From Betaproteobacteria bacterium (GTDB taxonomy: Bacteria > Pseudomonadota > Gammaproteobacteria > Burkholderiales > Casimicrobiaceae): 64,000 nt of DNA. The DNA lies in contig JADKKQ010000001.1 in assembly GCA_016720425.1 (NCBI GenBank), positions 806,001-870,000 of the forward strand, written 5' to 3'. The notes beneath the pieces are model-generated. The model was given only the letters and a program-made list of their open reading frames with translations, ran no database searches and had not been told where the DNA came from. Below, one piece after another: positions 25,118-34,128 of the stretch. A program made the position numbers and the translations under genes. The number at the start of each line of letters is the position of its first letter. Position 1 is the first letter of the stretch.

Positions 25118-25277
25118 GAGGCTGAGAGTCTTTCGCTCATGCCCGCTCATCACGCCAGAAGGCGCCCGCTGGTCGTTGCCAATGCTCGCCATAGCCCGAG
25201 CTATGGCTGCGCTTGGCGCCTCGATCGGACACCTTCTGCCGCGCTGCTCGGGCACGCCCGAAAAACTCTCAGCCTCT
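25117..25277. repeat. 161-bp inverted-repeat-bounded element, copy 2
   Basis: Same length and orientation as copy 1, with ends AGAGGCTGAGAGTC and ACTCTCAGCCTCT and the same CCATAGC/GCTATGG hairpin. It starts on the third base of the SDR stop codon. With copy 1 it forms a 1.35-kb direct repeat around the membrane-protein and SDR genes, so recombination between the copies could delete both genes. Confidence 0.8.
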
Positions 25278-25300
25278 GACGCGCGCCGCACCGCGCGCAG

Positions 25301-26017
25301 TCACAGGACGACCTTCGTGCTGCGCACTCCGGTGTTCGCCCTTGGTGCGGCCAGCCGCTCGAGCGCGCCGACGACCTGCGGGGGCGATTCGACGATCGCC
25401 GCGGCGCCGGCCGCTTCGAGTTCCGCGCGCGAGCCGTAGCCCCAGAGGACGCCGATCGCGGCCACGCCGTTGCGGTTCGCGGCCCGCACGTCGTGCTCGC
25501 GGTCGCCGATCATCACGCAGTCGGCGGCGGCGAGGCCCTCGCGGGCGAGCAGATGGGCGACCAGCCGGGCCTTGTCGTCCAGCGTTCCCGCGAGATCGGC
25601 GCCGTAGACGCCGGCCAGGTGCGGCGCGATGCCGAAGCGCGCGACGATCCGCTCGGCGAAAGGCTGCGGCTTGGACGTGCAGAGAAAGAGGCGGTGCCCG
25701 CGGTCGACCAGCGCGCCCAGCAGCGGGGCGATGCCTTCGTAGACGACGTTCTCGGACCAGCCGATCACGCTGTAGCGCTCGCGGTACAGCGCGATCGCCT
25801 CCTCGATCCGGTTCGGGTCGGCGGTGGCCAGCAGCCGGGCGAAGGAAACGCGCAGCGGCGGTCCGACGCAGGACAACAGTCCGTCGGCGTCGGGGATCGG
25901 CGCGCCCAGCGCCGCCAGCGCGTGGCGGATCGACCGCGAGATGCCGTCGAAGTTGTCGGTCAGCGTGCCGTCGAGATCGACCAGCAGCGTTCGCTCGCGG
26001 CGGCCCGTCACGCTCAT
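25301..26017 (-). CDS. HAD family phosphatase (phosphoglycolate phosphatase-like)
   Basis: The 238-residue phosphatase has motif I LLVDLDGTLTDN (residues about 11-22), a cap domain, the LFLCTSKPQPFAERI motif II region, and CVMIGDREHDVRAANRNG (motif IV). This is the Gph/PpaX group, which hydrolyses phosphoglycolate, pyrophosphate or related compounds. The last residues, RANTGVRSTKVVL, come from a 40-bp dispersed repeat rather than the family, so the C-terminus has been rewritten by the repeat. The ATG at 26017 overlaps the stop of the upstream acetyltransferase gene by four bases. Confidence 0.85.
   Translation of the reverse strand: MSVTGRRERTLLVDLDGTLTDNFDGISRSIRHALAALGAPIPDADGLLSCVGPPLRVSFARLLATADPNRIEEAIALYRERYSVIGWSENVVYEGIAPLLGALVDRGHRLFLCTSKPQPFAERIVARFGIAPHLAGVYGADLAGTLDDKARLVAHLLAREGLAAADCVMIGDREHDVRAANRNGVAAIGVLWGYGSRAELEAAGAAAIVESPPQVVGALERLAAPRANTGVRSTKVVL
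25306..25345. repeat. 40-bp dispersed repeat, copy B
   Basis: Identical over 40 bases to copy A (18547-18586) on the other strand; the plus strand here contains GCTGCGCACTCCGGTGTTCG. It forms the last codons of the HAD phosphatase gene and lies 28 bases from the end of the 161-bp element. Confidence 0.8.
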
Positions 26018-26613
26018 CGGCGTGCCTTCCGGCGCGCGCGCCAGTCCTCGACCAGCAGCGCGTGACGAACGTGGTCGCGCCATCGTCCCGCGATGCGCAG
26101 GTAGCGCGGCGAGTAGCCCTCGCGGACGAAACCGGCCCGCTCGGCCAGCGCCAGCGAACGCAGGTTGGCCGGCTGCACGTTGACTTCGACGCGGTGCAGG
26201 CCGAGCCCGGAGAAGGCGTGCCGCAGCGCGAGCTCGATGCCCTCGGTCATGTAGCCCTGGCCGGCGTGCGGGGCGAAGGCGAAATACCCGAGGTAGGCGC
26301 TGCAGAACGCGCCGCGGATGATGTCGCCGAGATTGAAGGCGCCGACCAGCGCGTCGTCGTCGTGGCGAAACGCCAGCAGGCCGACGTGCTGCAGCCGCTC
26401 GACGGCCACGGTGCGACGGCCGAACCGGGCGACATAGGCGTGGAAGGCCTCGACGGTCGACGGCGCCTGGACCCAGCGGCCGTGCAACCGGCGACTGGCC
26501 AGTGCCGCGGCGACGAAAACCGGCGCGTCGGCGCGCTGCGGACTGCGCAGATAGACCTGCGCTCCGCGGAGAAACGGCGATGAAGGCGCGCTCGGGCGGG
26601 TCACGGCCGCCAT
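26014..26613 (-). CDS. GNAT family N-acetyltransferase (RimJ/RimL-like)
   Basis: The 199-residue protein has the GNAT plan: VYLRSPQRADAPVFVAAALA at the start, YLGYFAFAPHAGQGYMTEGI with the acetyl-CoA-binding Gln-Gly loop, then HRVEVNVQPANLRSLALAERAGFVREG. These features match the RimJ/RimL subgroup, which acetylates ribosomal proteins or other N-termini; the actual target is unknown. The ATG at 26613 gives MAAVTRPSAPSSPFLRG. It is followed by the HAD gene with an ATGA overlap and diverges from fpr across a 238-base gap in which I see only an unremarkable TAAAAT. Confidence 0.85.
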   Translation of the reverse strand: MAAVTRPSAPSSPFLRGAQVYLRSPQRADAPVFVAAALASRRLHGRWVQAPSTVEAFHAYVARFGRRTVAVERLQHVGLLAFRHDDDALVGAFNLGDIIRGAFCSAYLGYFAFAPHAGQGYMTEGIELALRHAFSGLGLHRVEVNVQPANLRSLALAERAGFVREGYSPRYLRIAGRWRDHVRHALLVEDWRARRKARR

Positions 26614-26851
26614 TCTAGCAAGGGCCGGACAAGGGGACCGGTCGGGAAAAACCGCGTCCGCATCGAGTCGCGTCGGGCGGGTTGTCCAGCGGGCGCGCCA
26701 CCCGGCGCCGGCGCGGGTGCGTAAAATCCACGGCAGATGCGTGCGTTCGGGACCCTTCGACGCTGTGGCGGCGCCCGGCGGCCGCGCCGCGGGCGCCCGA
26801 TCCGGCCGCGTCGGTGCCCGGCAGGTGGCGGCGCCACGACGGAGGACGGCG

Positions 26852-27607
26852 ATGAGCAAGTGGGTGCAGGGCACCGTGGTCGGCCGGCGCGACTGGGCGG
26901 ACAACCTCTATTCGCTGCAGGTTGCCGCGCCTGAGGTCGGCTTCGCTGCCGGGCAGTTCGCGCGGCTGGCGCTGCCGGCACCCCCGGGCGCGCCCGAGCC
27001 GATGCTCGGCCGCCCCTATTCGTTCGTCAATCCGCCCGACCGCGCTCCGCACGAGTTCTACATCGTCACCGTGCCCGAGGGACCGCTGTCGCCGCGGCTG
27101 GCGCAGCTTCGCGCGGGCGACCCGCTGTGGCTGCTCTCCACCGCCAACGGCTTCTTCTGCGTCGCCGAGGTGCCGGCGGCCGACGTGCTGTGGTGCCTCG
27201 CGACCGGCACGGGGCTGGCGCCGTTCCTGTCGATCCTGCGCACGCCGGAGCCCTGGCAGCGGTTCGGGCGCGTCGTCCTCGTGCACGCGGTGCGCCGCGC
27301 CTGCGAGCTCACCTATCGCGACACGCTGGCCGAGATTGCCGCCGCGCATCCGGGCGCGTTCACGCCGGTGTCGATGGTCAGCCGCGAAACCCATCCCGGC
27401 GCGCTGGCGGGCCGCATTCCGGCGGCGATCGAGGACGGGCGCCTCGAGGCCGCCGCCGGCGTGCCGCTGACCGCGGCGAACTCGCAGCTGATGCTCTGCG
27501 GCAATCCGGCGATGGTCGACGACGCGAAGAAGGTCCTGGTCGCGCGCGGGCTGCGCCGGCACCGGCGCCGCGAACCGGGGCAGATCACCGCCGAGAGCTA
27601 CTGGTAG
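26852..27607 (+). CDS. fpr: Ferredoxin/flavodoxin-NADP+ reductase
   Basis: Fpr passes electrons between NADPH and ferredoxin or flavodoxin in the cytoplasm and supports iron-sulfur and oxidative-stress metabolism. The 251-residue flavoprotein has the FAD-binding GRPYSFVNPP motif near residue 53, the NADP-binding ATGTGLAPFLSIL near residue 117, MLCGNPAMVDDAK, and the C-terminal ESYW, where the aromatic residue stacks on the flavin. The ATG at 26852 has GGAGGA eight bases upstream. It converges with pepN, leaving only 15 bases between the stops. Confidence 0.92.
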   Translation: MSKWVQGTVVGRRDWADNLYSLQVAAPEVGFAAGQFARLALPAPPGAPEPMLGRPYSFVNPPDRAPHEFYIVTVPEGPLSPRLAQLRAGDPLWLLSTANGFFCVAEVPAADVLWCLATGTGLAPFLSILRTPEPWQRFGRVVLVHAVRRACELTYRDTLAEIAAAHPGAFTPVSMVSRETHPGALAGRIPAAIEDGRLEAAAGVPLTAANSQLMLCGNPAMVDDAKKVLVARGLRRHRRREPGQITAESYW

Positions 27608-27622
27608 CGGCGCGGCGCGCCG

Positions 27623-30280
27623 TCAATCGGCCAGATTGCGCGCGACGACCTCGGCCACGTCGGGGGAGAGTCCGGGCGTGTCGCCGATCGCCTCCAGCGC
27701 CCGTCGCTGCAGCGTGCGCCGCGGTTCGGTGTGGCGGCGCCACTGATTGAACGCCCGGGCGAGGCGGGCCGCGATCTGCGGATTGACCTTGTCGAGGGCA
27801 CGGGTCTGCTCGACGACGAACGCATAGCCGGCGCCGTCGGCGGCGTGGAACGCCGGCCAGTTGGCCAGCGCGAAGCTCGCCACCAGCGCGCGCATCCGGT
27901 TCGGGTTGCGGGCGTTGAACCGCGGGTGGCCGAGCAGCGCGCGCACCCGCGGCAGCGTGTCGGCGCGCATCGAGGTCGCCTGCAGCGCGAACCACTTGTC
28001 CAGCACCAGCGGTTCGTCCCGCCACCGGGCCTCGAAGCGCGTGAACAGCACGTCCCGCGCCGGGGCCGTCGAGTGGCTGACGGCGACCAGCGCCGCCATG
28101 CTGTCGGTCATGTTGTCGGCGGCGTCGAACTGCGCGGTCGCCAGCGCGAGCGCCGGCGCATCGTCCAGCGCGCAGAGGTAGCGCAGGCAGCGATTGCGCA
28201 GCAGCCGCGGCCCGATCTGCGCCTGCGTCGGGGCGTAGGGCGCCTGCGCCCGCAGCGACGCGTGGCCGTGCTCCAGCGCGTCGCGGCTCGCGCGGGCCAC
28301 GCCGCGGATCACGTGCTCGCGCGCCGCGACCAGCGCGTCGACGTCGATCGCCGCGCCGAGCCCCGCGAGGTAGTCGAAGTCCGGCGGCGTCACCGCCAGC
28401 GCGCGCAGCGCGGGATCGGCGCGGTCGTCGGCGACCAGGCGCGCGATCAGCGCGGCCAGCGTCGGGTCGTCGGGCAGCGCGGACCCCGCGGCGGCGGCCC
28501 GCGCCGCGGCGAGGATCGCCGCGCAGTAGATCCGCTGCGCCGCGTCCCAGCGGTTGACCGCGTCGCTGTCGTGGGCGGCGAGGAAGGCGAGGTCGGCGTC
28601 GGAGGTGTCGCACTCCAGCCGGATCGGCGCCGAGAAGCCGCGGTTGAGCGAGGGCACGGGGCGCGTCGCGATGCCGGTGAAGACGAAGCGCGCGCGGGGC
28701 TCGGTCAGCGACAGCACGCGGGTGGTCGGGCCGGGCTCGGTTTCGCCGGCCAGCGTCAGCGGCAGATCGCGGCCCGCCGGGTCGATCAGCCCGACCGCCA
28801 CGGGAATGTGGAACGGCTGCTTCACCGGCTGCCCGGGGGTGGGCGGCGTTTCCTGCTCGAGCTCGAGCGTGTAGCTGCCCGCCACGGCGTCGAAGGTCCC
28901 GCGGGCGCGGACGATCGGCGTTCCCGCCTGCGAGTACCAGCGCCGGAAGCGCTCGAGGTCGACGCCGGAGGCATCCTGCAGCGCCTGCACGAAATCGTCG
29001 CAGGTCACCGCCTGTCCGTCGTGGCGGGCGAAGTAGAGGTCGACGCCCTGGCGGAAGCGCTCGGGCCCCAGCAGCGCATGCTGCATGCGGATCACCTCGG
29101 CGCCCTTTTCGTAGACGGTCGTGGTGTAGAAGTTGTTGATCTCGATGTACTCGTCGGGCCGCACCGGATGCGCCATCGGCCCCGCGTCCTCGGGAAACTG
29201 CGCGCTGCGCAGGAACGTGACGGCGGCGATGCGCTCGACCGCGCGCGAATTGAGGTCGCTGGAGAACTCCTGGTCGCGGAAGACCGTCAGGCCTTCCTTG
29301 AGCGAGAGCTGGAACCAGTCGCGGCAGGTCACGCGGTTGCCGCTCCAGTTGTGGAAGTACTCGTGGCCGATCACCTGCTCGATCGCCTGGTAGTCGTCGT
29401 CGGTGGCGGTGTCGGGACGCGCCAGCACGAGCTTGCTGTTGAAGATGTTGAGACCCTTGTTCTCCATCGCGCCCATGTTGAAGTCGTCGGCGCAGAAGAT
29501 CATGAAGGTGTCGAGGTCGTACTCGCGGCCGAAGCGCTCCTCGTCCCAGCGCATCGCCCGCTGCAGCGACGCCATCGCGTGCCGGCAGCGGTCGAGGTTG
29601 GCCGGGGTCGACCAGATCTCGAGCGCGACCGTGCGGCCGGAGACGGTGGTGAAGCGGTCGGTCAGCGCCGCGAGGTCGCCGGCCACCAGGGCGAACAGGT
29701 AGCTGGGCTTCGGAAAGGGATCGTGCCAGCGCACGAAGTGGCGCCCGTTGCCGGCGTCGCCGCTGCCGACGCGGTTGCCGTTGGACAGCAGCACCGGATA
29801 GCGGGCACGATCGGCGACCAGCGTCACCGTGTAGACGGCGAGGACGTCCGGCCGGTCGGGGAAGTAGGTGATCCGGCGGAAGCCCTCGGCCTCGCACTGC
29901 GTGCAAAAGACGCCGGACGACACGTAGAGGCCCTCCAGCGCCACGTTGGCCGCGGGGCGGATCGTGGCGCTGACGGTCAGTTGCCCGCTGTCCGGCGGGT
30001 CGTGCAGGACCAGGTCGTGCTCGCTCACCCGGTAGCGCGAGGGGGGCAGCGGCAAGCCGTCGAGCGCGACGGCGACGTCCTGCTGCTGCTCGCCGTCGAG
30101 CACGAGCGCGGCGTGCGCATCGGCCCCGGGCGCCGGGTTGCGCCGGAACCCGAACGTGGTCGTGACCCGCGTGCGCTCGGGATCGAGATCGAAGCGGAGG
30201 TCGACGGCGTCGACGAGAAACGCCGGCGGCCGGTAGTCCTGCCGGCGCACCGCGACCGGCGTCGCTTCGCGCGCCGCCAT
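27623..30280 (-). CDS. pepN: Aminopeptidase N (PepN, M1 family)
   Basis: PepN is a broad zinc aminopeptidase that finishes cytoplasmic protein breakdown. The 885-residue length fits the family (870 in E. coli). Clear signs are the substrate-binding GAMENKG, the zinc site HEYFHNW at residues 306-312 with the third ligand Glu329 in LKEGLTVF, and the YEKGAEVIRM tyrosine segment. A long helical C-terminal half follows. The ATG at 30280 shares one base with the TGA of the FKBP gene (TGATG). One operon of two genes is likely. Confidence 0.96.
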   Translation of the reverse strand: MAAREATPVAVRRQDYRPPAFLVDAVDLRFDLDPERTRVTTTFGFRRNPAPGADAHAALVLDGEQQQDVAVALDGLPLPPSRYRVSEHDLVLHDPPDSGQLTVSATIRPAANVALEGLYVSSGVFCTQCEAEGFRRITYFPDRPDVLAVYTVTLVADRARYPVLLSNGNRVGSGDAGNGRHFVRWHDPFPKPSYLFALVAGDLAALTDRFTTVSGRTVALEIWSTPANLDRCRHAMASLQRAMRWDEERFGREYDLDTFMIFCADDFNMGAMENKGLNIFNSKLVLARPDTATDDDYQAIEQVIGHEYFHNWSGNRVTCRDWFQLSLKEGLTVFRDQEFSSDLNSRAVERIAAVTFLRSAQFPEDAGPMAHPVRPDEYIEINNFYTTTVYEKGAEVIRMQHALLGPERFRQGVDLYFARHDGQAVTCDDFVQALQDASGVDLERFRRWYSQAGTPIVRARGTFDAVAGSYTLELEQETPPTPGQPVKQPFHIPVAVGLIDPAGRDLPLTLAGETEPGPTTRVLSLTEPRARFVFTGIATRPVPSLNRGFSAPIRLECDTSDADLAFLAAHDSDAVNRWDAAQRIYCAAILAAARAAAAGSALPDDPTLAALIARLVADDRADPALRALAVTPPDFDYLAGLGAAIDVDALVAAREHVIRGVARASRDALEHGHASLRAQAPYAPTQAQIGPRLLRNRCLRYLCALDDAPALALATAQFDAADNMTDSMAALVAVSHSTAPARDVLFTRFEARWRDEPLVLDKWFALQATSMRADTLPRVRALLGHPRFNARNPNRMRALVASFALANWPAFHAADGAGYAFVVEQTRALDKVNPQIAARLARAFNQWRRHTEPRRTLQRRALEAIGDTPGLSPDVAEVVARNLAD

Positions 30281-30798
30281 CAGGCCCTGACTTCGAGGAG
30301 TTCGACGTCGAACAGCAGCGTCGCGTTCGGCGGAATCACGCCGCCGCCGGCGCCGCGGTCGCCGTAGCCCATCTGCGGCGGGATGACCAGCGTTCGCTGT
30401 CCGCCCACCTTCATGCCGGCGACGCCCTCGTCCCAGCCCTTGATCACGCGACCGGCGCCGAGGATGAACCCGAACGGCACCCGGCGATCGAGCGAGCTGT
30501 CGAACTTGGCGCCCTTGCCGTCGGCGGCGGCGGGATCGTACAGCCAGCCCGTGTAGTGGACGACGACGGCCTTGCCGGAGACGGCTTCGGCGCCGGTGCC
30601 TTGCTTGACATCGGTCTTCTGGAGTTCGGTCACTTTGGCACCTATCTTGCTAGGGTTGACGGAGCCGGCGGCGCTCGCGCCGGACGAAGTCTGGGCGAGA
30701 GCGGTCGAGCCGCCGACGAGCACGAGCGCGACGACGGCGCAGAACGCCCGCGCGCACGCGCCGGGATCACGCGAGCGGGTGGGGGAAAGGTCGGGCAT
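30280..30798 (-). CDS. Periplasmic FKBP-type peptidyl-prolyl isomerase
   Basis: The 172-residue protein starts with a signal peptide (FCAVVALVLVGGSTALAQT), so it acts in the periplasm. The rest is one FKBP domain: VVVHYTGWLYDP, FDSSLDRRVPFGFILGAGRVIKGWDEGVAGMKVGG, and MGYGDRGAGGGVIPPNATLLFDVELLEV, with the drug-site aromatic residues in place. Such enzymes help fold proteins by proline isomerisation. The ATG at 30798 is preferred because AAGGA precedes it; an ATG at 30813 would add five residues. It overlaps pepN by one base. Confidence 0.9.
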   Translation of the reverse strand: MPDLSPTRSRDPGACARAFCAVVALVLVGGSTALAQTSSGASAAGSVNPSKIGAKVTELQKTDVKQGTGAEAVSGKAVVVHYTGWLYDPAAADGKGAKFDSSLDRRVPFGFILGAGRVIKGWDEGVAGMKVGGQRTLVIPPQMGYGDRGAGGGVIPPNATLLFDVELLEVRA

Positions 30799-31050
30799 GA
30801 GGGGTCCTTGCATGGCTTGGAAAAGCGCCGAAAGGCGGCCGGTCCCGCGGCGCGGGGCGACGCCCTTGGGCAGCGGAGGCCGAATTGTAGCCGAGGCGCG
30901 GCAGCCTTTTGCGCGGGGCGGCGGATTGGGCTATAAACGGCAGCAGCGCGTGGCACGGTCGCCGTCCGGCGGGGAGGGCGGCCGGTGCTCGCCCGCCGAG
31001 CCGTCCGCGGGAGCGAAGGACGCGACGCCGGCGGTAGCCAAAGCAGGCCC

Positions 31051-32742
31051 ATGTTCGGATTCCTGACACAGTCGACCAAGGATCAGGCCGATCCCCTGCA
31101 GTCGCAGAAATCGGCGACCGTCTGGTTGCGCCAGCTGCCGGCGCTGGACGTCATCGGCCGGCAGCAGCACGTGATGCGCGCGTTCGAGGGCATGCGGCAG
31201 TCGCGCAAGGACGCCGACCTGCAGCGCGTCGCGGCGGTCGAGTACCTCGACGCGGCGCTCGGCGCCGACCGCCGCCAGCTGCTCAAGCAGTACGTCGAGA
31301 ATGCCGACGGCGCGGCGCGGCTGTCCGAACGCATCTGGCAGGCGACGCACGAAATGGCGCAGGCATTCGCCTACGCCTATCAGACGCTGCTCGACTGCGC
31401 GCTCGCCCAGGGGCCGAACAGCCGCTGGAAGCCGGTGCTGCCGCTGCTGTTCGCGCGTCTCGTCCACTACTACGGCACCGACGCCAAGTTGCGCGTCTTC
31501 CGCTTCGAGCGGTGGATTCCCGCCAAGTGGCGCGAACTGCACGACATCTACGCGCGCGCCGTCGACGCGGGCGTCGACAAGCTGCCCTGCGCGCTCCCGA
31601 GCGCGGGTCCGGGCTCGACGCAGTGGACGGTCGAGCAGGAGTACCTGTTCGTCCTGCTGGTGCACCAGCTCAACACCGGCAATCTGTCGCCGTCCGAACT
31701 CGACTGGGCCGGCGCGCAGCTGCGGGCCTGGTGCCGGCGCCTGACGCTGGACAGCGTGCCGCGTTCGGCCGAGGGGTTCTTCGTCGACCTCGCGGGGCGC
31801 TCGGGACTCGCGCGCCGCACCGGCCACGACAGCGGTTCGCTGCTGCGCTATGTGGACACGACGACGTTGGCCGAGCAGCTCGAACGCACCATCCAGTCGC
31901 TGCGCCAGGCCGAGACGGCCGACGGGTCGAACCTCGCGTCGGTCAACCAGCAGCGGATCGCGATCCTCGAAAAGGTCCGCCCGGCGGTGGCGCCCAATCT
32001 GCGCACCGACTTGCGGCGCGACCCCCGGGTTCCGGTCTCGGTGCCCGCGCGGGTGCGGGTCGGCCTCGCGCGCATCTGTCGCGACCTGGGATCGAAGGAG
32101 GCCGCGGACGCCGTCGAGCCGGGAGGCACCGAGCAGATCGAGGTCTACGCGGTCTCCGACGGTCCCCGCGTCAAGCGGCCCGCCAACGAGCAGGACACGA
32201 TCGCGGCGTCGATCTCGATGTTCGGCGACCCGCTGTGGCAGGTGAAGGACCGCAGCGTCGCCGGCCTGCGGATCGCGGCCTCGGGCGGCATCGGCCAGAG
32301 CCTGACGCTGGGCGCGCTGGTCGCCGTCCGCCAGTCCGACGTCTCCGACTGGGTGCTGGGGGTCGTGCGGCGCCTCAACAAGCTGTCCAACGACGAGGTC
32401 GAGGCCGGCGTCTCCATCATCGCCGAGCGGGTGGTGTCGCTGTCGCTGGCGGCGCGGCGCGAGCCGCGCGAAGACACCGGCATCATCGTCGACGGCTTCG
32501 ACATCTCGACCATCGGGGCACGCTTCGACGGCCTTTACCTGCCGCCGCCGTCGCGCCCCGACAAGCCGCTGGCGGTGAAGACGCTGATCGTGCCGACCGC
32601 GGAGTATTCGGAGGGACGCAAGCTCATCCTGACCACCGGCCGCTCGGTCTACACGGTGGCGCTGCGCCACCTCGTCGAGCAGCGCGCCGAGTGGAGCTGG
32701 GCGGCGATCCAGATCGTCGAAAAGAACTCGCGGCCGGCGTGA
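31051..32742 (+). CDS. Large PilZ-like protein, possible c-di-GMP effector
   Basis: I recognise no exact family. The 563-residue protein begins MFGFLTQSTKDQADPLQSQK and has no signal peptide or clear membrane helix, so it is likely cytoplasmic. The first 330 residues are helical (for example QRVAAVEYLDAALGADRRQL and LLDCALAQGPNSRWKPVLPL). Around residues 335-420 it reads RTDLRRDPRVPVSVPARV and later DRSVAGLRI (Asp400), which fit the RxxxR and DxSxxG motifs of PilZ c-di-GMP-binding domains. The end (YSEGRKLILTTGRSVYTVAL) is beta-rich. It converges with tolA with a 15-base gap. Confidence 0.65.
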   Translation: MFGFLTQSTKDQADPLQSQKSATVWLRQLPALDVIGRQQHVMRAFEGMRQSRKDADLQRVAAVEYLDAALGADRRQLLKQYVENADGAARLSERIWQATHEMAQAFAYAYQTLLDCALAQGPNSRWKPVLPLLFARLVHYYGTDAKLRVFRFERWIPAKWRELHDIYARAVDAGVDKLPCALPSAGPGSTQWTVEQEYLFVLLVHQLNTGNLSPSELDWAGAQLRAWCRRLTLDSVPRSAEGFFVDLAGRSGLARRTGHDSGSLLRYVDTTTLAEQLERTIQSLRQAETADGSNLASVNQQRIAILEKVRPAVAPNLRTDLRRDPRVPVSVPARVRVGLARICRDLGSKEAADAVEPGGTEQIEVYAVSDGPRVKRPANEQDTIAASISMFGDPLWQVKDRSVAGLRIAASGGIGQSLTLGALVAVRQSDVSDWVLGVVRRLNKLSNDEVEAGVSIIAERVVSLSLAARREPREDTGIIVDGFDISTIGARFDGLYLPPPSRPDKPLAVKTLIVPTAEYSEGRKLILTTGRSVYTVALRHLVEQRAEWSWAAIQIVEKNSRPA

Positions 32743-32757
32743 GACCGCCCCGAAGCC

Positions 32758-33696
32758 CTAATCCTCCCGGGGGCGGAACTTCAGCGTCAGCGTGCGCTGG
32801 AAGAGCTCCGGCCGCTCCGGGCGCGGCAGCGGCGACGACTTGACGATCGCGCGCTGCACCGCGTCGTCGTAGGCGCGCACGCCGCTCGACTTCTTCAGCA
32901 CGGCCTCGATGATCTCCCCGGTCGGCAGCTGCACGACCTCGAAGATCGCCTCCGGATTGCCGGGCAGCTCCGGCGGCAGCGTCACGTTGCCCTTGACCTT
33001 GGACTGGATGCGGCGGACGTAGTCGAGCTTCGCCTGCGACAGCGCCGCGGTCTCGGCGTCGGCGCGGCGCCGGGCTTCCAGCGCCGCCTGCTCGCGCGCC
33101 GCCTGCGCCCTGAGGGCATCGGCCTCGCGGGCCTGGCGCTCGCGCGCGTCGGCCAGGCGCTTCTCCTCGTCGGCCTTCCGCTTTTCGGCCTCGCGCTTCG
33201 CGGCCTCCTTCTTCTCGGCCTCGCGCTTCGCGGCTTCCTTCTTCTCCGCCTCGCGCCGGGCCGCGTCCTTCTTTTCCCGCTCCAGCTTTTCCCGCTCGGC
33301 CTGCTCGCGTTTCTTGCGCTCCTGCTCCTGCCGGGCCTTGAGTGCGATGTCGGCGGCGCGCGGGTCCGGCGAGTCGACCTTCGGTTCGGCCTTGGGCTGC
33401 GCCTTGGGCGGAGCCGGCTTCGGCTCGGGCGGCGGCTCGGGTCTGGGCTCGGGCTTCGGCGCCGGCCGGGGCTCGGGCACCGGGGGTGCGACCACCGGGA
33501 CGGGCGGAGGCTCGGCGACGACGGCCTTGGCGGCCGGCGCGTAGAGTTCGGCGGTGATCGGCGCCTCGACCCGGTTCTGCCAGCGCAACGAGAACACCAG
33601 CACGCCGATGAAGGCCGCGTGCACGGCGACCGCCAGCGCCAGCGCAAGCCACTTGCCGGGCGTGCGGGCCGGTGGGCGGGGGCGGTCCCTCCTCAT
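32758..33696 (-). CDS. tolA: TolA, Tol-Pal envelope protein
   Basis: TolA spans the periplasm and links the TolQR motor in the inner membrane to Pal and TolB. The 312-residue product has one N-terminal membrane helix (WLALALAVAVHAAFIGVLVF). A proline-rich stretch (PEPRPAPKPEPRPEPPPEPK) follows. A long charged coiled coil of Lys/Glu/Ala repeats (residues about 130-215) leads to a C-terminal globular domain (LPTGEIIEAVLKKSSGVRAY). The ATG at 33696 gives MRRDRPRPPART. It follows tolR by seven bases. tolB and pal, normally next, are absent; a convergent PilZ-like gene is there instead. Confidence 0.93.
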   Translation of the reverse strand: MRRDRPRPPARTPGKWLALALAVAVHAAFIGVLVFSLRWQNRVEAPITAELYAPAAKAVVAEPPPVPVVAPPVPEPRPAPKPEPRPEPPPEPKPAPPKAQPKAEPKVDSPDPRAADIALKARQEQERKKREQAEREKLEREKKDAARREAEKKEAAKREAEKKEAAKREAEKRKADEEKRLADARERQAREADALRAQAAREQAALEARRRADAETAALSQAKLDYVRRIQSKVKGNVTLPPELPGNPEAIFEVVQLPTGEIIEAVLKKSSGVRAYDDAVQRAIVKSSPLPRPERPELFQRTLTLKFRPRED

Positions 33697-33703
33697 CTCC
33701 CGG

Positions 33704-34117
33704 TCACGGCCCCGGCGGGCGGGCGAGCAGCCCGACTTTCCGCGCGCCACTGCGCTGCAGCAGGTCGAGTATCGCCAGCACGTCCTCGTAGCGCGACGCC
33801 TTGTCGGCGGCGATGACGACCGGCTGGTCGGGCAGCCGTGCCTGCTTGTCGCGGATGCGGGCGATGAGGTCGTCGCGCGACAGCTGGACCGACGGGCCGC
33901 CGGCCTGCTGGTCGCGCAGCCAGATCGAACGGTCGCTGCGCAGCGTGACTTCGAGCGGCTGTGCCGGCGCGACCAGCCGCGATCCGACCGAGGGCAGTTC
34001 GATCTCGCCGGGCGTGACGAGCGGCGCGGTGACCATGAAGATCACCAGCAACACCAGCATCACGTCGATGTAGGGGACGACGTTGATCTGGTTGATCGAC
34101 TTGCGCGCGCGTCGCAT
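33704..34117 (-). CDS. tolR: TolR, Tol-Pal motor subunit (ExbD family)
   Basis: TolR forms the proton-driven motor with TolQ in the inner membrane. The 137-residue protein starts MRRARKSINQINVVPYIDVM and has one membrane helix (VMLVLLVIFMVTAPL) with the essential Asp in YIDVMLVL. A periplasmic domain follows (QPVVIAADKASRYEDVLAIL). It is 11 bases after tolQ and seven before tolA, all on one strand, consistent with one transcript. Confidence 0.94.
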   Translation of the reverse strand: MRRARKSINQINVVPYIDVMLVLLVIFMVTAPLVTPGEIELPSVGSRLVAPAQPLEVTLRSDRSIWLRDQQAGGPSVQLSRDDLIARIRDKQARLPDQPVVIAADKASRYEDVLAILDLLQRSGARKVGLLARPPGP

Positions 34118-34128
34118 GGGGGGTCCGC

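Noticed and set aside
23763..25277. Coding potential of the 161-bp elements (a minus-strand peptide with ESFSGV and IEAPSAAIARAM)
   Set aside because: The frame is open in both copies, but there is no start or ribosome site of its own, and the DNA is mostly inverted repeats.
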